A stretch of DNA of 26,918 nt, from contig JADRCO010000756.1 in the NCBI GenBank assembly GCA_021464525.1, forward strand, positions 1 through 26,918. The letters are read 5' to 3'. The stretch comes from Rhizophagus sp. LPA8_4_AMF. Taxonomy: Eukaryota; Glomeromycota; Glomeromycetes; Glomerales; Glomeraceae. Position numbers and translations under genes: made by a program. A model generated the notes under the pieces. That model saw only the letters and a program-made list of their open reading frames with translations, searched no databases and was not told the DNA's origin. Of this stretch, positions 10,131-20,385 are shown one piece after another; the first letter of the stretch is position 1; each line of letters opens with the position of its first letter.

Positions 10131-11483
10131 TTAAATATTAAGGGTTTTTATTTCTATATATTTGCACAAAATGAATTATTATAAAAATTAAAAATTTTAA
10201 TCAGCTTACTATTCTCAAATCTCCTTTTTAGAAAGGAGTTTTTATAAACAATATTTTCATAAAATTTATTAGAGTGCACATAATTTTTTTTATATATTTC
10301 ATTTTTTTCTAAATCAACTTTCATCTTTATCTTAAACCAATAAGTCAATATCTTATCACTACTAATAAATACAACAATTTACTTTCTATTATTAGTATTA
10401 TTTTTAGTGAAAAAAAAACAAGTTTTTTGTATTTCTATGTCTTCTCCTTATGCTATTTCTTTTACCCTAATTTCTTTCCTTATTCTAATCCCCTTACCTA
10501 ATTTCTTTGCCTTAGTCTCCTTTCCTTACACTAATAATCAATTGCTAAAATTATTGTTATTTACTTAATAATAACAATAGATTTTTATACATACTTTCAA
10601 TAACATGCTTAAAAATTTTCATAGCTCTCTTCCAGTTGAAAACCTGATCCTTAAATTTGTCTATTAAAAAAAATGAACCAAAAAAGTTTTGTCAAAAATA
10701 ATGCAAGACAAAACTCACTAATAATATTATCCAAAATTTCCATATATTCTTCAAATGTAAAGTTAAGGGGTTTCCAAATGTTTTGCAACAATAGTACGAA
10801 TATTTATAATGTTCTCCTTTCCAGTCCCATATTCTTTACAAATAAATATTATTGATCTTCATAAGGCTGAAGAATATTTCGTAATTACAACTCAAGGAAT
10901 ATACTTGTCACTTTACTTGTCACTTGACATTTCACTTCAGGTCAATTATCTTTTCATTACATTTATTTTAATACAAAGAATAAAGATTGTCGCGCGATCT
11001 ACAATAGCAAATACGTATGTATAAAGTGACGATTTAAGTTTGAACGCATTTTTTGATAGTTGGAGAAACAGTGATTTGGATTAATTATTTATCTGTTACA
11101 TCGATCGACAGAAACACGCGATCAGTTCTTACAAACTAGGGTAATCCCAAATTTATTTTAAGAAACTGATGAGCCAATATACACTGTACATATAAAATGA
11201 GAAAAGTTAACTTAAAATTGAAATCGATTAATACGTTCAAAAGACTTAGTCTACGTGAAATAAGAAAGATAACAGTAACGTGGATTGTAGTAAGAGTGTT
11301 AGGTATACTGAGAATGAAGTAGAATGATCATGACTTTATAATCAAATAACATAATGAAAATTCAAAAAAAAATAAATAATTGGATTGGAAATGACATAAA
11401 ACGAATCATAAAGCATAGAAATCTTATTGCTTACTACTACATATTTATAGTTAGAATTTGAAGTTTAGTTTAATGAAAAATAA
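10131..11483. other. Non-coding, includes polypyrimidine tract
   Basis: No supported gene was found. Open stretches at 10154-10348 (minus) and 10673-11024 (plus) have AT-driven composition and no motif. A C/T-rich strand with imperfect repeats of CCTAATTTCTTT lies at about 10435-10535. ACTTGTCAC occurs twice near 10905-10925. This region lies 3' of the nitrate reductase gene and contains no trace of an FAD or NAD(P)H-binding domain on the minus strand. Confidence 0.55.
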
Positions 11484-11489
11484 TTTATT
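11484..11489 (-). terminator. Candidate poly(A) signal of nitrate reductase gene
   Basis: AATAAA on the minus strand begins 13 bases after the stop codon. This hexamer is common by chance in such AT-rich DNA, so the call is tentative. Confidence 0.3.
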
Positions 11490-11502
11490 GTTGCTATAAT
11501 AA

Positions 11503-13137
11503 TTAAAGTTTTGGTCGTTTTGAATCATCTAAATCACCAATATAGAAAGTTGCCAACTTCTTTTTGGCTTTATCAGAATGAATTGCGTTAAATTCTTCAG
11601 AACAATCAATACCGGCATTAATAAGAATAGCAGTGGTACCACCAGGATGAATTGGAATAAATTTTGTACAATCATAAACTTTTTTATCAATAATAATCCA
11701 ACAATCTTTTTCATTATTATGTTTTTTAACTTGTTCCATCGTATACTTTGTTTTAGGAGCACTCGCAGGAGTATTCGCAGGAGTATTCGCAGGAGTATTC
11801 GCAGGAGGGGACTGTTTTTGTTCTTGTTCATGTTGTCTAACCATCCAACCACCAGGATTATTACCAGCTTGAGTTGGATGTTCAAACCGTAAGACAACAT
11901 CTTTTCCATAAGTAATAACATGAATTTTTACTCTATAATGACAATTATTCATCATTCCCATTACATTCCAGGTTAAATTTTCTGGTTGTGTATTTTGAGA
12001 ATAGTCCCATGCTCTAACTTTAATTTCTGAACTACGTACAAAACTATGTGTAGGAATCTTTAATGACCAAAAGGTCCAACACCAAGTTCTACCATTTCTT
12101 TCTTCAGGATCAAATAAATTTGAAAGCAACCAAGTTTTACCATCATCTAAAGTTACTTCAACACGTGTAATTTTACGACCTCCACCACTATAAGCATAAC
12201 CTCTAAGAGTATATTCAGAATCACTTGAAAAGCTCGAAAATGGAATAATTTCATCATGTGCGGGAGCTGCAATAGCAGAATTAACGTTTAAATCATATAT
12301 GATATAATTAGGTATATACCACCATTTTTCTTTATTTGCAAGTTCAGCATCTACATGTGGTGGCAATACACGATTATCGTGAAAGTGATACCAACTATCA
12401 GACTCTCTATCAGATACTGTTATCTTATCAAGCCATTTAATCATACGACCTCCGATAATTCCAGGAATTATCATACGAATTGGATATCCATGATCTGGAG
12501 TTAATCTTTTACCATTCATTTCATATGCCAACATAACATCCTTTTCTTCGTCCATTGCCCATTTTAAAGTTATACTTGTTCCATAATATCCATTTGGAAG
12601 TTTATCAGTTCCTCCAAAACAAACATAACGAGTTTTTTCATAATTATCATCAATTTTTACTCCCGCCATTTGTAAAATATAACGTAATGGCACACCTTTC
12701 CATATTGCATTACCTACAGCTGCTGCGCCCCAATTAAATCCAATCGTTTTTTTAACCATATTTTGTTCTTTACGACGATTTCCTGCGCAACAAAATGTTA
12801 AAGGAAATTCAATATATGGGAGTTTTGCAATATCATCCATTGATAAAGTGAGTGGGTTCGATACATCTCCATCAATAACCACTTTATGAGTATCCCAACT
12901 AAGTTTTGGTACAGGTCCATGATTTCTAACATAATGTAGAGAAGCTGGTGTTATAAAACCTTGTTTCAATAATAGTGGTAAAGGGGCTTCACAGTTAAAA
13001 GGATGTTTTCCTGTCAACCGTATAAGTTCTGGATGTCTTGGAATCCAATCATCAGGAGTTCCAATATCGCGAGGATCGATTTGCTCTAAAACTTCAGTTT
13101 GTTCAGCCATTGTTTTTAATGAATTTTTTCCATCCAT
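11503..13137 (-). CDS. Nitrate reductase-type Mo-cofactor/cytochrome b5 protein lacking FAD domain
   Basis: Intronless, 544 residues from an ATG at 13137; a second Met is at residue 10. Residues about 45-250 are the sulfite oxidase/nitrate reductase Mo-pterin domain. CAGNRRKEQ has the Mo-ligand Cys at 117, and VKKTIGFNWGAA is typical of eukaryotic nitrate reductase rather than sulfite oxidase. Residues about 270-430 are the dimerisation domain, ending GNNPGGWMVRQ. A Pro/Asn/Thr-rich hinge (443-462) follows, then a cytochrome b5 domain (465-535) with haem-ligand histidines 497 (HPGG) and 520. The protein stops just after b5 (DDSKRPKL). Standard assimilatory enzymes run to about 900 residues, with an FAD/NAD(P)H module that accepts electrons. 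Here that module must be lost, supplied by a separate b5 reductase, or the protein has another role. All visible catalytic residues are intact and there is no stop or frameshift, so it looks functional. GATA sites upstream fit nitrogen control. Confidence 0.93.
   Translation of the reverse strand: MDGKNSLKTMAEQTEVLEQIDPRDIGTPDDWIPRHPELIRLTGKHPFNCEAPLPLLLKQGFITPASLHYVRNHGPVPKLSWDTHKVVIDGDVSNPLTLSMDDIAKLPYIEFPLTFCCAGNRRKEQNMVKKTIGFNWGAAAVGNAIWKGVPLRYILQMAGVKIDDNYEKTRYVCFGGTDKLPNGYYGTSITLKWAMDEEKDVMLAYEMNGKRLTPDHGYPIRMIIPGIIGGRMIKWLDKITVSDRESDSWYHFHDNRVLPPHVDAELANKEKWWYIPNYIIYDLNVNSAIAAPAHDEIIPFSSFSSDSEYTLRGYAYSGGGRKITRVEVTLDDGKTWLLSNLFDPEERNGRTWCWTFWSLKIPTHSFVRSSEIKVRAWDYSQNTQPENLTWNVMGMMNNCHYRVKIHVITYGKDVVLRFEHPTQAGNNPGGWMVRQHEQEQKQSPPANTPANTPANTPASAPKTKYTMEQVKKHNNEKDCWIIIDKKVYDCTKFIPIHPGGTTAILINAGIDCSEEFNAIHSDKAKKKLATFYIGDLDDSKRPKL
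11759..11806 (-). repeat. 12-base in-frame tandem repeat encoding the hinge
   Basis: Three exact copies of GTATTCGCAGGA (11771-11806, plus strand) are preceded by a variant at 11759-11770. On the coding strand they give the NTPA repeat of the linker between the dimerisation and b5 domains. Copy number should be length-variable without breaking the frame. Confidence 0.9.
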
Positions 13138-13175
13138 ACCAGTAAATTTATAAATGCAATTAATGCATAATCATC

Positions 13176-13191
13176 TTATCATTATCTTATC
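13176..13191 (-). promoter_or_regulatory. Cluster of three GATA sites upstream of nitrate reductase
   Basis: TTATC (GATAA on the gene strand) occurs at 13176-13180, 13182-13186 and 13187-13191, which is 39-54 bases upstream of the ATG. Fungal AreA/NIT2-type GATA factors bind paired HGATAR sites in nitrate-assimilation promoters. A further pair (GATAA, GATAG) sits at 13352-13360. GATA is frequent in AT-rich DNA, but three in 16 bases beside this gene is suggestive. Confidence 0.5.
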
Positions 13192-14684
13192 GTTCCCGGG
13201 CAAATGATTGTCTATCTTGTTACACGGATTAAAGAATAATTAATAATATTATCTAAGTTTGTATGTTTGTTAAAAATCAAACAATGTACTGTAATTATTA
13301 GAAATTCTCGTTTATAATCGCAAAAATTTTTTTTTTTTTAAAAAAAAAGGGTTATCTATCATCAGCCACCAACATGATTCCTGATAAGCTCCCAAAAATA
13401 TTTAGAAAATATTTTGTTTATCATGAGATCAATAACTTCACGCCAATTTACTAATTATAGTTGATTCGACTACCAAAAATTGCAAAGATCAAAAAAAAGG
13501 TAGATTTTCGAATTAATAATTTGATTAAAATCCCTCTTGCGGTCTTTAATTAAGATTTTTTTTTCGGAATTATTAATTGTAATAAACGGTATCGTTGAAT
13601 CCACTCGTGTACTTCTAAGAAATGTTTTTTTTTCAAATCGTGCTACATAGATCCGTTTTTTTTGAATATCGTCGTCTCACAAACAGTTTATTTTGTTCCG
13701 GTTATTAATAGACATAGATAAGCAAAATGTCTTTCTTTTCCGTTTGACATTATGATATCGTGTTACAGAAATCATTCTAGAACTATTCTAGATATGAGAA
13801 ATCATAAACAAAAAATGCAAATCAATAATTAAAAGATTCAATTTATCTTTATTGATTAGGAAAAGTGACCCCAAAGGATTTAGGATAGTATGAATCAAAA
13901 CACATAATTGGTTTATCAGATACGGCGAACTGATAATCTATAAGTTTTCCTATCGAAGGATAATTCAATTTATTAATAAATTAATAAAGTAAGCTATAGA
14001 AATTATGAAGTCCGTTCTTAAAATAAATGTACTAAAATTACTAGTCATACACTCATACCTCCTTTTCAGAGGTTCCACTTTTATTACCTCCTATAGTACA
14101 TATAATGATATTATGTTACAACTGCAAATAGTTGATCAGACAAAATCCTAAGATAACAAATTTGATTGTGGGGGATTGACAATAGACTCGTAGAGCGATA
14201 CCGTATCGGATCGGATGAAAACGGATCGGATGGCCATCTATCCAGATGTTCTGTTTCCGAAAGATTAACTGAAAGACGAAATTAAAAGAAACAGATAAAA
14301 TTAGCTCTTTGCATCTCTAAATTTTAATATATTTTGCACATGACAATTGGTTCATCATTGTGCAGGGATAATATTTTGTGTTAATTATGTGCCACGAAAG
14401 AAAAAATTGTATTGTTATGTGAAAGTGATCATATGATATTGATCCAGAATTTTTTAAAATTTTAAGACCTTTAGGTCTTAGCGTTATAGTTAAAAAAAAA
14501 ATTGTAAAGAAAAAAAGGAACATAAATTCATATTTTATTAATATATTAAATATACAAAATGGATTTATTGGATAACTAATAAATTTATTAAATATTATAT
14601 ATTTATCTTAAAAATTATAATTTAAATTGATGTTATTATATCGAATATTATATAATATACTTATTTGTAATATCTTATATTTAA
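13192..14684. other. Intergenic between two minus-strand genes
   Basis: This holds the upstream region of the nitrate reductase gene and the 3' side of the membrane-protein gene. It includes a T/A homopolymer junction at about 13327-13348 and a less AT-rich island at about 14180-14280. An open stretch at 14317-14523 (minus) is not supported. No gene was recognised. Confidence 0.5.
14207..14231. repeat. Duplicated CGGATCGGAT motif
   Basis: CGGATCGGAT occurs at 14207-14216 and again at 14222-14231, within a local GC-richer island. Each copy is itself a double CGGAT. It could be a protein-binding site array or a remnant of a tandem repeat. Confidence 0.6.
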
Positions 14685-16108
14685 TTAAAAAAGTCTCTTA
14701 TTTTTAAAAGATATTTCAATATTATTTTTATCAGAAGTAATTCTAAAATTATAATCATACAAGTTACTATACTCGTTACCATTAGTAATAGATCCTTTAC
14801 AAATAAGACCAGCCCATTCAATAACACCATTTGGTACTTTTAGATCGCTTTTGTGAATTATTAGCCAGCATATAGATCCTATAATAAGCATTATTACGTA
14901 TGTACATATTAAAAAAATATATGCAGGATGTATCGATATACATGATAGATTTAATTGTACGGGTACTTCTTCAACTTTTGCTGTTTGAGTATCTTTTACG
15001 GTCAGATACGATGCCCAATGTTCTGGTGTTAATTCGTATTTTGAAGTAACATCCCCATTTATAACTGCTAAATTCCACTTTCTTCCGACGAGATCACCTA
15101 TTGTAGTCACCATTGCACCAATATTTTGATCTAATACATTGTAACTTCCGTGGTCACCTTCTTTAAAACGTTCCATTTCGCATGTATATGCCTTTACAGC
15201 AATGGGTACTGACACAATTTCATTTATTTCAGGATTAACTGGATAAAAATGGAAACTGGTTGTTTCTGGCACTCTAAGCGTCCATAATCTATTCATATAT
15301 TTGGTTCCAACCAAATGATGGTTTCCTTGAGTAAACTCTTCTACTAATAATATAAGAGCGCCATTCGCCCAATAGGTATTAGTACCTTCTGTTTTATTAT
15401 AATATACTGTATATATATTTCATATGCCCCTCTTATGTAATTATAGTCATCAATACCATTACGAAATATGTACTCTGCGTGGATCTCTGGTAATGTTTCA
15501 CGTGGACCAGGTGTTCCAGTAAATATAGAAGTGTTCATATTTACTTGAGTTATTCCAGATTTGTAGGGTAAACATGAACTTTTCCAAGTATAAGGATCAA
15601 CATCAAAGTTAGGATTAAATTTCCAACGATTATCTTTCGGGACTTGACCTACTAATAAACCATCTGGTACATCACTTTTGTTTCTTTTATTCATCATTGC
15701 TTCTACTTCAGAACCAGACCAATATGCTGCTCTATGATCAAGGTTTGGTATTTGTGCTTGTGATATCAAAATAGTTGTTCCACATGTTTCAACATATTTT
15801 ATGGTATTTACAACAATAATTCCATCAAAGCTCGTGAGTATTAAACCAATTATAACCATAGTTAATAAATTTATCATACGTAAACTCTTTAAACGTATCA
15901 TCTTATAAACTTCCACTATATTGGTCGGTGTTATAGTTTCCAAAATAGGTACTTCGCCGACATTGGGATTCTTAATTAGATTTAATGCCTTAATCCTTAC
16001 GACATTTGATACGAAAAATAACCATCCAATACCCAAGATACTTAGGATAATCGCTGAAATGGTTTGTACTTGGCTTAAAGTAAATGTTGTAGTATAAATA
16101 TTCATCAT
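14685..16108 (-). pseudogene. Three-helix membrane protein, unknown family, frame split
   Basis: Two adjacent minus-strand frames belong to one protein. The 5' part (16108 to 15344) starts with two Met codons. It has membrane helices at about residues 14-34 and 79-103, then a large soluble region (ETCGTT, SSCLPY). The 3' part (in frame from about 15415, through LVEEFTQGNHHLVGTKYM, to 14685) continues that region (AYTCEM, LNLSC), then a third helix (AYIFLICTYVIMLIIGSICW) and a tail of about 58 residues. The change of frame falls in a TA run at 15410-15418. One TA unit fewer would join the halves into about 474 residues. No other lesion was found, so this may be a sequencing or assembly error, an allele, or a very young pseudogene. 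The likely topology is a large lumenal or extracellular domain between helices 2 and 3. I do not recognise the family. Confidence 0.6.
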
Positions 16109-18080
16109 GAAATGAATATGTGAATTTCTCTTGACCGAAGATGTCAGGTTTTTATTATTTTACCATTTCACAATCTGGTAAAAACAAAAAATAATTTTGG
16201 AGTTTTGGCGATAACATTCGATATTCTATTTACGTTTTTGAAAATGAATGAATTTACACAGAACTTTCCAGAGAGAAATGAGGCATAGGAAAAAATAATT
16301 GTCCGTACACCACATTACTATATTACTAATTATTATAATTTCATTTGTGAATGTTTTTGTATTTCAAAGAATACAATGATTTAAGTATTTAATTCTGATC
16401 TACCTCACAGTTCATTTATTCATTTGAACTTTCTTGGTTAATGTTGCGTTTTTTACTATGTTGCATGTTACTTGTATTATAGTACAGACAATATTCGTAC
16501 TTGGTAACAATTAACGGCTAATTTCCGGATTAAATATTAAAGGGCTATTCGGGATTCTAAAGGTTTTACCGAGCAACATTATTTAAGTGTTACAGAAAAA
16601 CAATATCTTTAAAGGATAACGTCAAGTAGCATAAATGGATTTAATTGGATAAAAAGGTTATTATATACTACAAACGGAAATAAATTAAAGATCAATTCCA
16701 ATTTAGACAATTTTAGATGCGAACTTTGAGATTCGCGAAAAAAACAAAAAAGTATTTATAAATATTGTAGTAATTGTAGATGTAAAATTCTGGATAAATA
16801 AATTGGGTTGTCATTATTATTAGAATGTTCGTCCAAATTTACCATTCTATCCGGATATACTGTAAATTATTGAAAGATCGAAAAATAGGATCAATGCTTA
16901 ACGGTATGTTTTTATGTCTTTGTTACTCCGTGTAAATAACAAAAGCCGTGCACAAATCCGTATTAGGAAAGGTTGCTTTTTTGGTTTTCATAGACTAAAT
17001 TATTCAGACTTTCAATAAAAAGCAAGCTAAATAGCATAATTTTATACTACCGTAATAACCTTCTAATAATTATTCAGATACTGTACTAATATATAACTTA
17101 TATGATTTTTGATAATTGAATTCTTTAGATCATGGATTGAATTTAATAATATTATTATGATATATATATAAATCGAATTTTGCCTACTAAAATTATTTAT
17201 CATCTAAAAATTTAGTATGTAATGCAAACCATAATAAATTATATTTTTAGATAGCTCTAGTTTCAAACTATATGTTTATGACAATTTATTTTTTATCTAA
17301 ATAACCAAATAATTGTAAATAAAGCTTGTATAGGCTAAATAATTTCATTATATACAAATTTTAAAATTTTACTTTAAACCTATATATCTTTTTTGAATGA
17401 GCTTTAACCATCTATACGTTAAGAGAAGTTTGTAAAGCCATCAAAGTTTGTGTAATTTTTATTAACATTAGTTTGATTTCATTAATAAATATTTATTTAA
17501 TAATTAAAGTTAAAAAATTGACTTTTACAAATATACTTACATCTAGCAATCACAAGAAAACAAAGTTTAGCTCATTAATTCATCTTATCAAAATAAATTC
17601 AATAGTAATAACTACATATTTCTAGATATAATAATTCAGTATATCAGCCAATTGGAAGGTTATACACAGCTAAAAACCCATCAAACATTATTAAAATATC
17701 ACATGTTATTTTTCCAATTAGCGGATATGGAGTGGATATGAGTCATAAATTCATTTTATATACTTTTACTAAAATATGCCAATTTGTTAGCATTTTTTAA
17801 TTTGCAACTGATTTATTCACTTAAAATATATAGTTATTATTATTGGATTTACTTTAATAAAATGATTTTAATAAACTATATTTCATCTTTTACAATTATT
17901 AGATGCTTAAAAATTTTGCTTAAAAGTTAGTAGGCAAATTTGCAAAATTTAAATTGGTTAAATTTTACTGCTAAACTTAATATATTAACAAATAATTCTT
18001 ATTATAACAATTTTTGCTATACATAATAGTTAATACATTTATTATATAATAATTTAAGTTCAAAAATATTAGCAAGTAAA
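16109..18080. other. Intergenic AT-rich stretch, nothing recognised
   Basis: The part up to about 16700 is less AT-rich and presumably holds the promoter of the membrane-protein gene; the rest is A/T-rich spacer. No open frame with protein-like composition and no repeat shared with other parts of the window was noticed. Confidence 0.5.
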
Positions 18081-18082
18081 TA

Positions 18083-18727
18083 CAGTAGATTCCAAAATAA
18101 ACTGATCACTTTTAAATTAAATTTACAGTATAAATTACAAATGCTAATATGATAATTTAGTATTTATTTTAAAGCTAAAACCTAAGATAACATTTTAAAA
18201 GCATTTTTTTATTTAATTAATAGTATAATCTTATAAAAATTACTTAATTTGTAAAAAAGTAAAATTTCAACTTTTTAACTAAGGCAGATACAGTAAAATA
18301 AATACCAGAATCTGCTTCCTTGAGTCATAATAGGTTAGATTCCAAAATTTATAAAAGTTGGATTATTAATTATTGAAAAAAATCATTTTAAAAATTATAT
18401 AAATCTTTAAAAATCTTAAACTTTTATAGTAAAATATTGATTTTTTAATAATTTACATGATTTTTAAAATGAATTTTTTCAATAATTAATAATCCAACTT
18501 TTATAAATTTTGTTTTACTGTATCTGCCTTAGTTAAAAAGTTGAAATTTTACTTTTTTACAAATTAAGTAATTTTTATAAGATTATACTATTAATTAAAT
18601 AAAAAAATGCTTTTAAAATGTTATTTTAGGTTTTAGCTTTAAAATAAATACTAAATTATCATATTAGCATTTATAATTTATACTGTAAATTTAATTTAAA
18701 AGTGGTCAGTTTATTTGGAATCTACTG
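18083..18727. mobile_element. Foldback MITE with TA target duplication, Tc1/mariner-like ends
   Basis: The element starts CAGTAGATTCC and ends GGAATCTACTG, and is flanked by TA on both sides (18081-18082, 18728-18729), as Tc1/mariner elements are. Outer arms 18083-18298 and 18513-18727 are inverted copies with about four differences in roughly 216 bases. Inner arms (about 18344-18395 and 18465-18512) continue the palindrome, leaving a short loop near 18415-18440. It has no coding capacity, so it would need a transposase in trans. The Tigger fragment at 6160 belongs to the same superfamily but is dead. The high arm identity implies recent amplification or arm-to-arm conversion. A transcript would be a long hairpin RNA. 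Confidence 0.85.
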
Positions 18728-18729
18728 TA

Positions 18730-19071
18730 TAACTGCTTTATAAATAAAGGAATAAAAAAAAAATTTGTGAAAATTATACCTATAAAGTAAATTTTACAAT
18801 ATGTTTAAAATAAAACTCAAAGAATACATATAAAGATTACTTGAAATAAGCATTTTTTTAGGACTAGAATTATAATAATATTAATTAATATTTAAAAAAA
18901 TAATAAAACTCTGGCTAGTACTATTTAAAAATGAAAAGATCTAAAAAATGCTTCTATGCAAATTCAAATATAACTTTTTTTATGTATTTTTAATATAAAG
19001 ATAAAACTTTATTAATATTTTAAATATTAATCTTTTTAAAAATATATTAAAAAAAATAAATAAATTAGTGT
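18730..19071. other. AT-rich spacer between two foldback elements
   Basis: No gene or notable repeat was seen. Confidence 0.5.
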
Positions 19072-19258
19072 TGGTTGTCGTAAATAGTTGTAAGTCTAAA
19101 AATCAAGTAATTATAATGGTTGTAAATCAGAATTGCTATCTTTAGCTAACTACAATAGCATAATGGTTACAACTGATTTACAACTTATGTTTATAATATT
19201 GCAACCCACTTAGGTTGTAATTCAAAACATAGTAATTGTTATTTACAGCAATCAACCT
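19072..19258. mobile_element. Small nested-hairpin element, MITE-like
   Basis: The outer ends pair imperfectly (GGTTGTCGTAAATAG near 19073 against ATTTACAGCAATCAACC ending at 19257). Inside, GTTGTAAATCAG at 19119-19130 pairs exactly with CTGATTTACAAC at 19173-19184. GGTTGTAA-like words recur in both orientations. No clear target duplication could be set. It is probably a degenerate miniature inverted-repeat element. Confidence 0.55.
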
Positions 19259-19259
19259 T

Positions 19260-19774
19260 AAAATAAATAATACAAAGAATATTATATATTAAAAAAAAAA
19301 TATTTACAAATCCAAAAAAATTATTAATTAAAATCAGTATTTACTTTATAATTAATATTTTAATATTTTTAATATATTTTTATTTTCAATAAAAAATAAA
19401 CATAAAAAAAATGTATAGTTTAAAAAAGTAAAATATTTAATAAAATAGCAAATATTATTTAAACAGCTAATTATAGTTAAAAAAAAACTTTTTTTATTAT
19501 TATTAATTTATATAAATAATATATATTTATTATAAAATAAATATTTTTTTAAAAAATTTTCTTTTATTTTACATTTAATATTTAATAATAAAAATGTATT
19601 TTCTCAAATTTTATTCAGAAAAGTAAAGTATTATTATTAAATGTTTTATTATAATTCAATTTAAAAATATTAATTAATCAAAATATAAATAAAATACTAC
19701 TTTTACTTTTTTAAATTTAAATTATTATACTTTTAATTTATTATTTTAATAATGATAAGAAAATTCTCCTTCTA
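19260..19774. other. AT-rich spacer, nothing recognised
   Basis: Very AT-rich, with A and T runs throughout. No gene was seen. Confidence 0.5.
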
Positions 19775-20006
19775 TCGATCTTTATACAATTTTTCACTGA
19801 AAAGAAATTAAGAAATTACAACAGTTTAATAACTACATAATAGTTTGAACATTATTTTTAGTAGTAAAAAATTATTATTTTCTTTGAAAACATATTTTTA
19901 CAAAAAAAAATGAAAGCAAATGATTCAGTATAAGATGAATTATATATATGCTTCTTACTTTTGCTTTGTTAGAACTTGTTATAATAGGGAAGAGTCAACT
20001 AAAAAT
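19775..20006 (+). repeat. Dispersed repeat, right copy, part 1
   Basis: This aligns with 1195-1446, ending at the same AGTCAACTAAAAAT. The T tract of the LINE poly(A) starts immediately after, so this is the 3'-side flank of the LINE insertion. Confidence 0.75.
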
Positions 20007-20385
20007 TTTTTTTTTTTTTTTCTTTTCAAAAAACGCGATTATATTTATTGATAATAATGCTAAAGTAATATAATATATTTACAAAAGTAAAATAAAAATA
20101 AAGTATTTTAATTAAAATTAAGCATTACCAACTAACTGCCCTTCTGAAACCAGAAAGGACCGACCAGTCACCTCAAGTTCAAAGGTGACTTACGTCATGA
20201 AAGACTTAAAAATTTGACCAATGACCTTCCCATTCAAATACTAAGCTATTTCAAAAAGTTCATCTTGAATGCGAAACCTTTTCTAGTTTAACTGAAGTCA
20301 ATTTAAAAATATTAACTGATTGTTTTTGTCTTTTACTAATACCATTTTTACATTCAAATTCTAATTATTTAGTATTCCTATATTT
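20006..20385 (-). other. LINE 3' UTR and poly(A) tail
   Basis: A 16-base T run (poly(A) on the element strand) marks the 3' end. The adjoining 360 bases have no open frame and contain a less AT-rich patch at about 20135-20235 with AAAGGACC and GGTGACTTACGTC words. This may be the RT-recognised 3' end. Confidence 0.6.

Noticed and set aside
10673-11024. Overlapping plus-strand open frames of 60 and 71 codons
   Set aside because: Hydrophobic, AT-driven composition with no motif or supporting splice signals.
11503-11514. C-terminal PKL as a peroxisome-targeting signal
   Set aside because: Only a weak variant of the usual S/A/C-K/R-L/M tripeptide; nothing else supports peroxisomal location.
11529-11921. 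Open frames on both strands overlapping the end of the nitrate reductase gene
   Set aside because: Shadows of the real frame, created by the tandem repeat and low stop density; the Mo/b5 frame explains the DNA.
14317-14523. 68-codon minus-strand frame starting MFLFFFTIFF
   Set aside because: Start arises from an A/T run; nothing protein-like after it.
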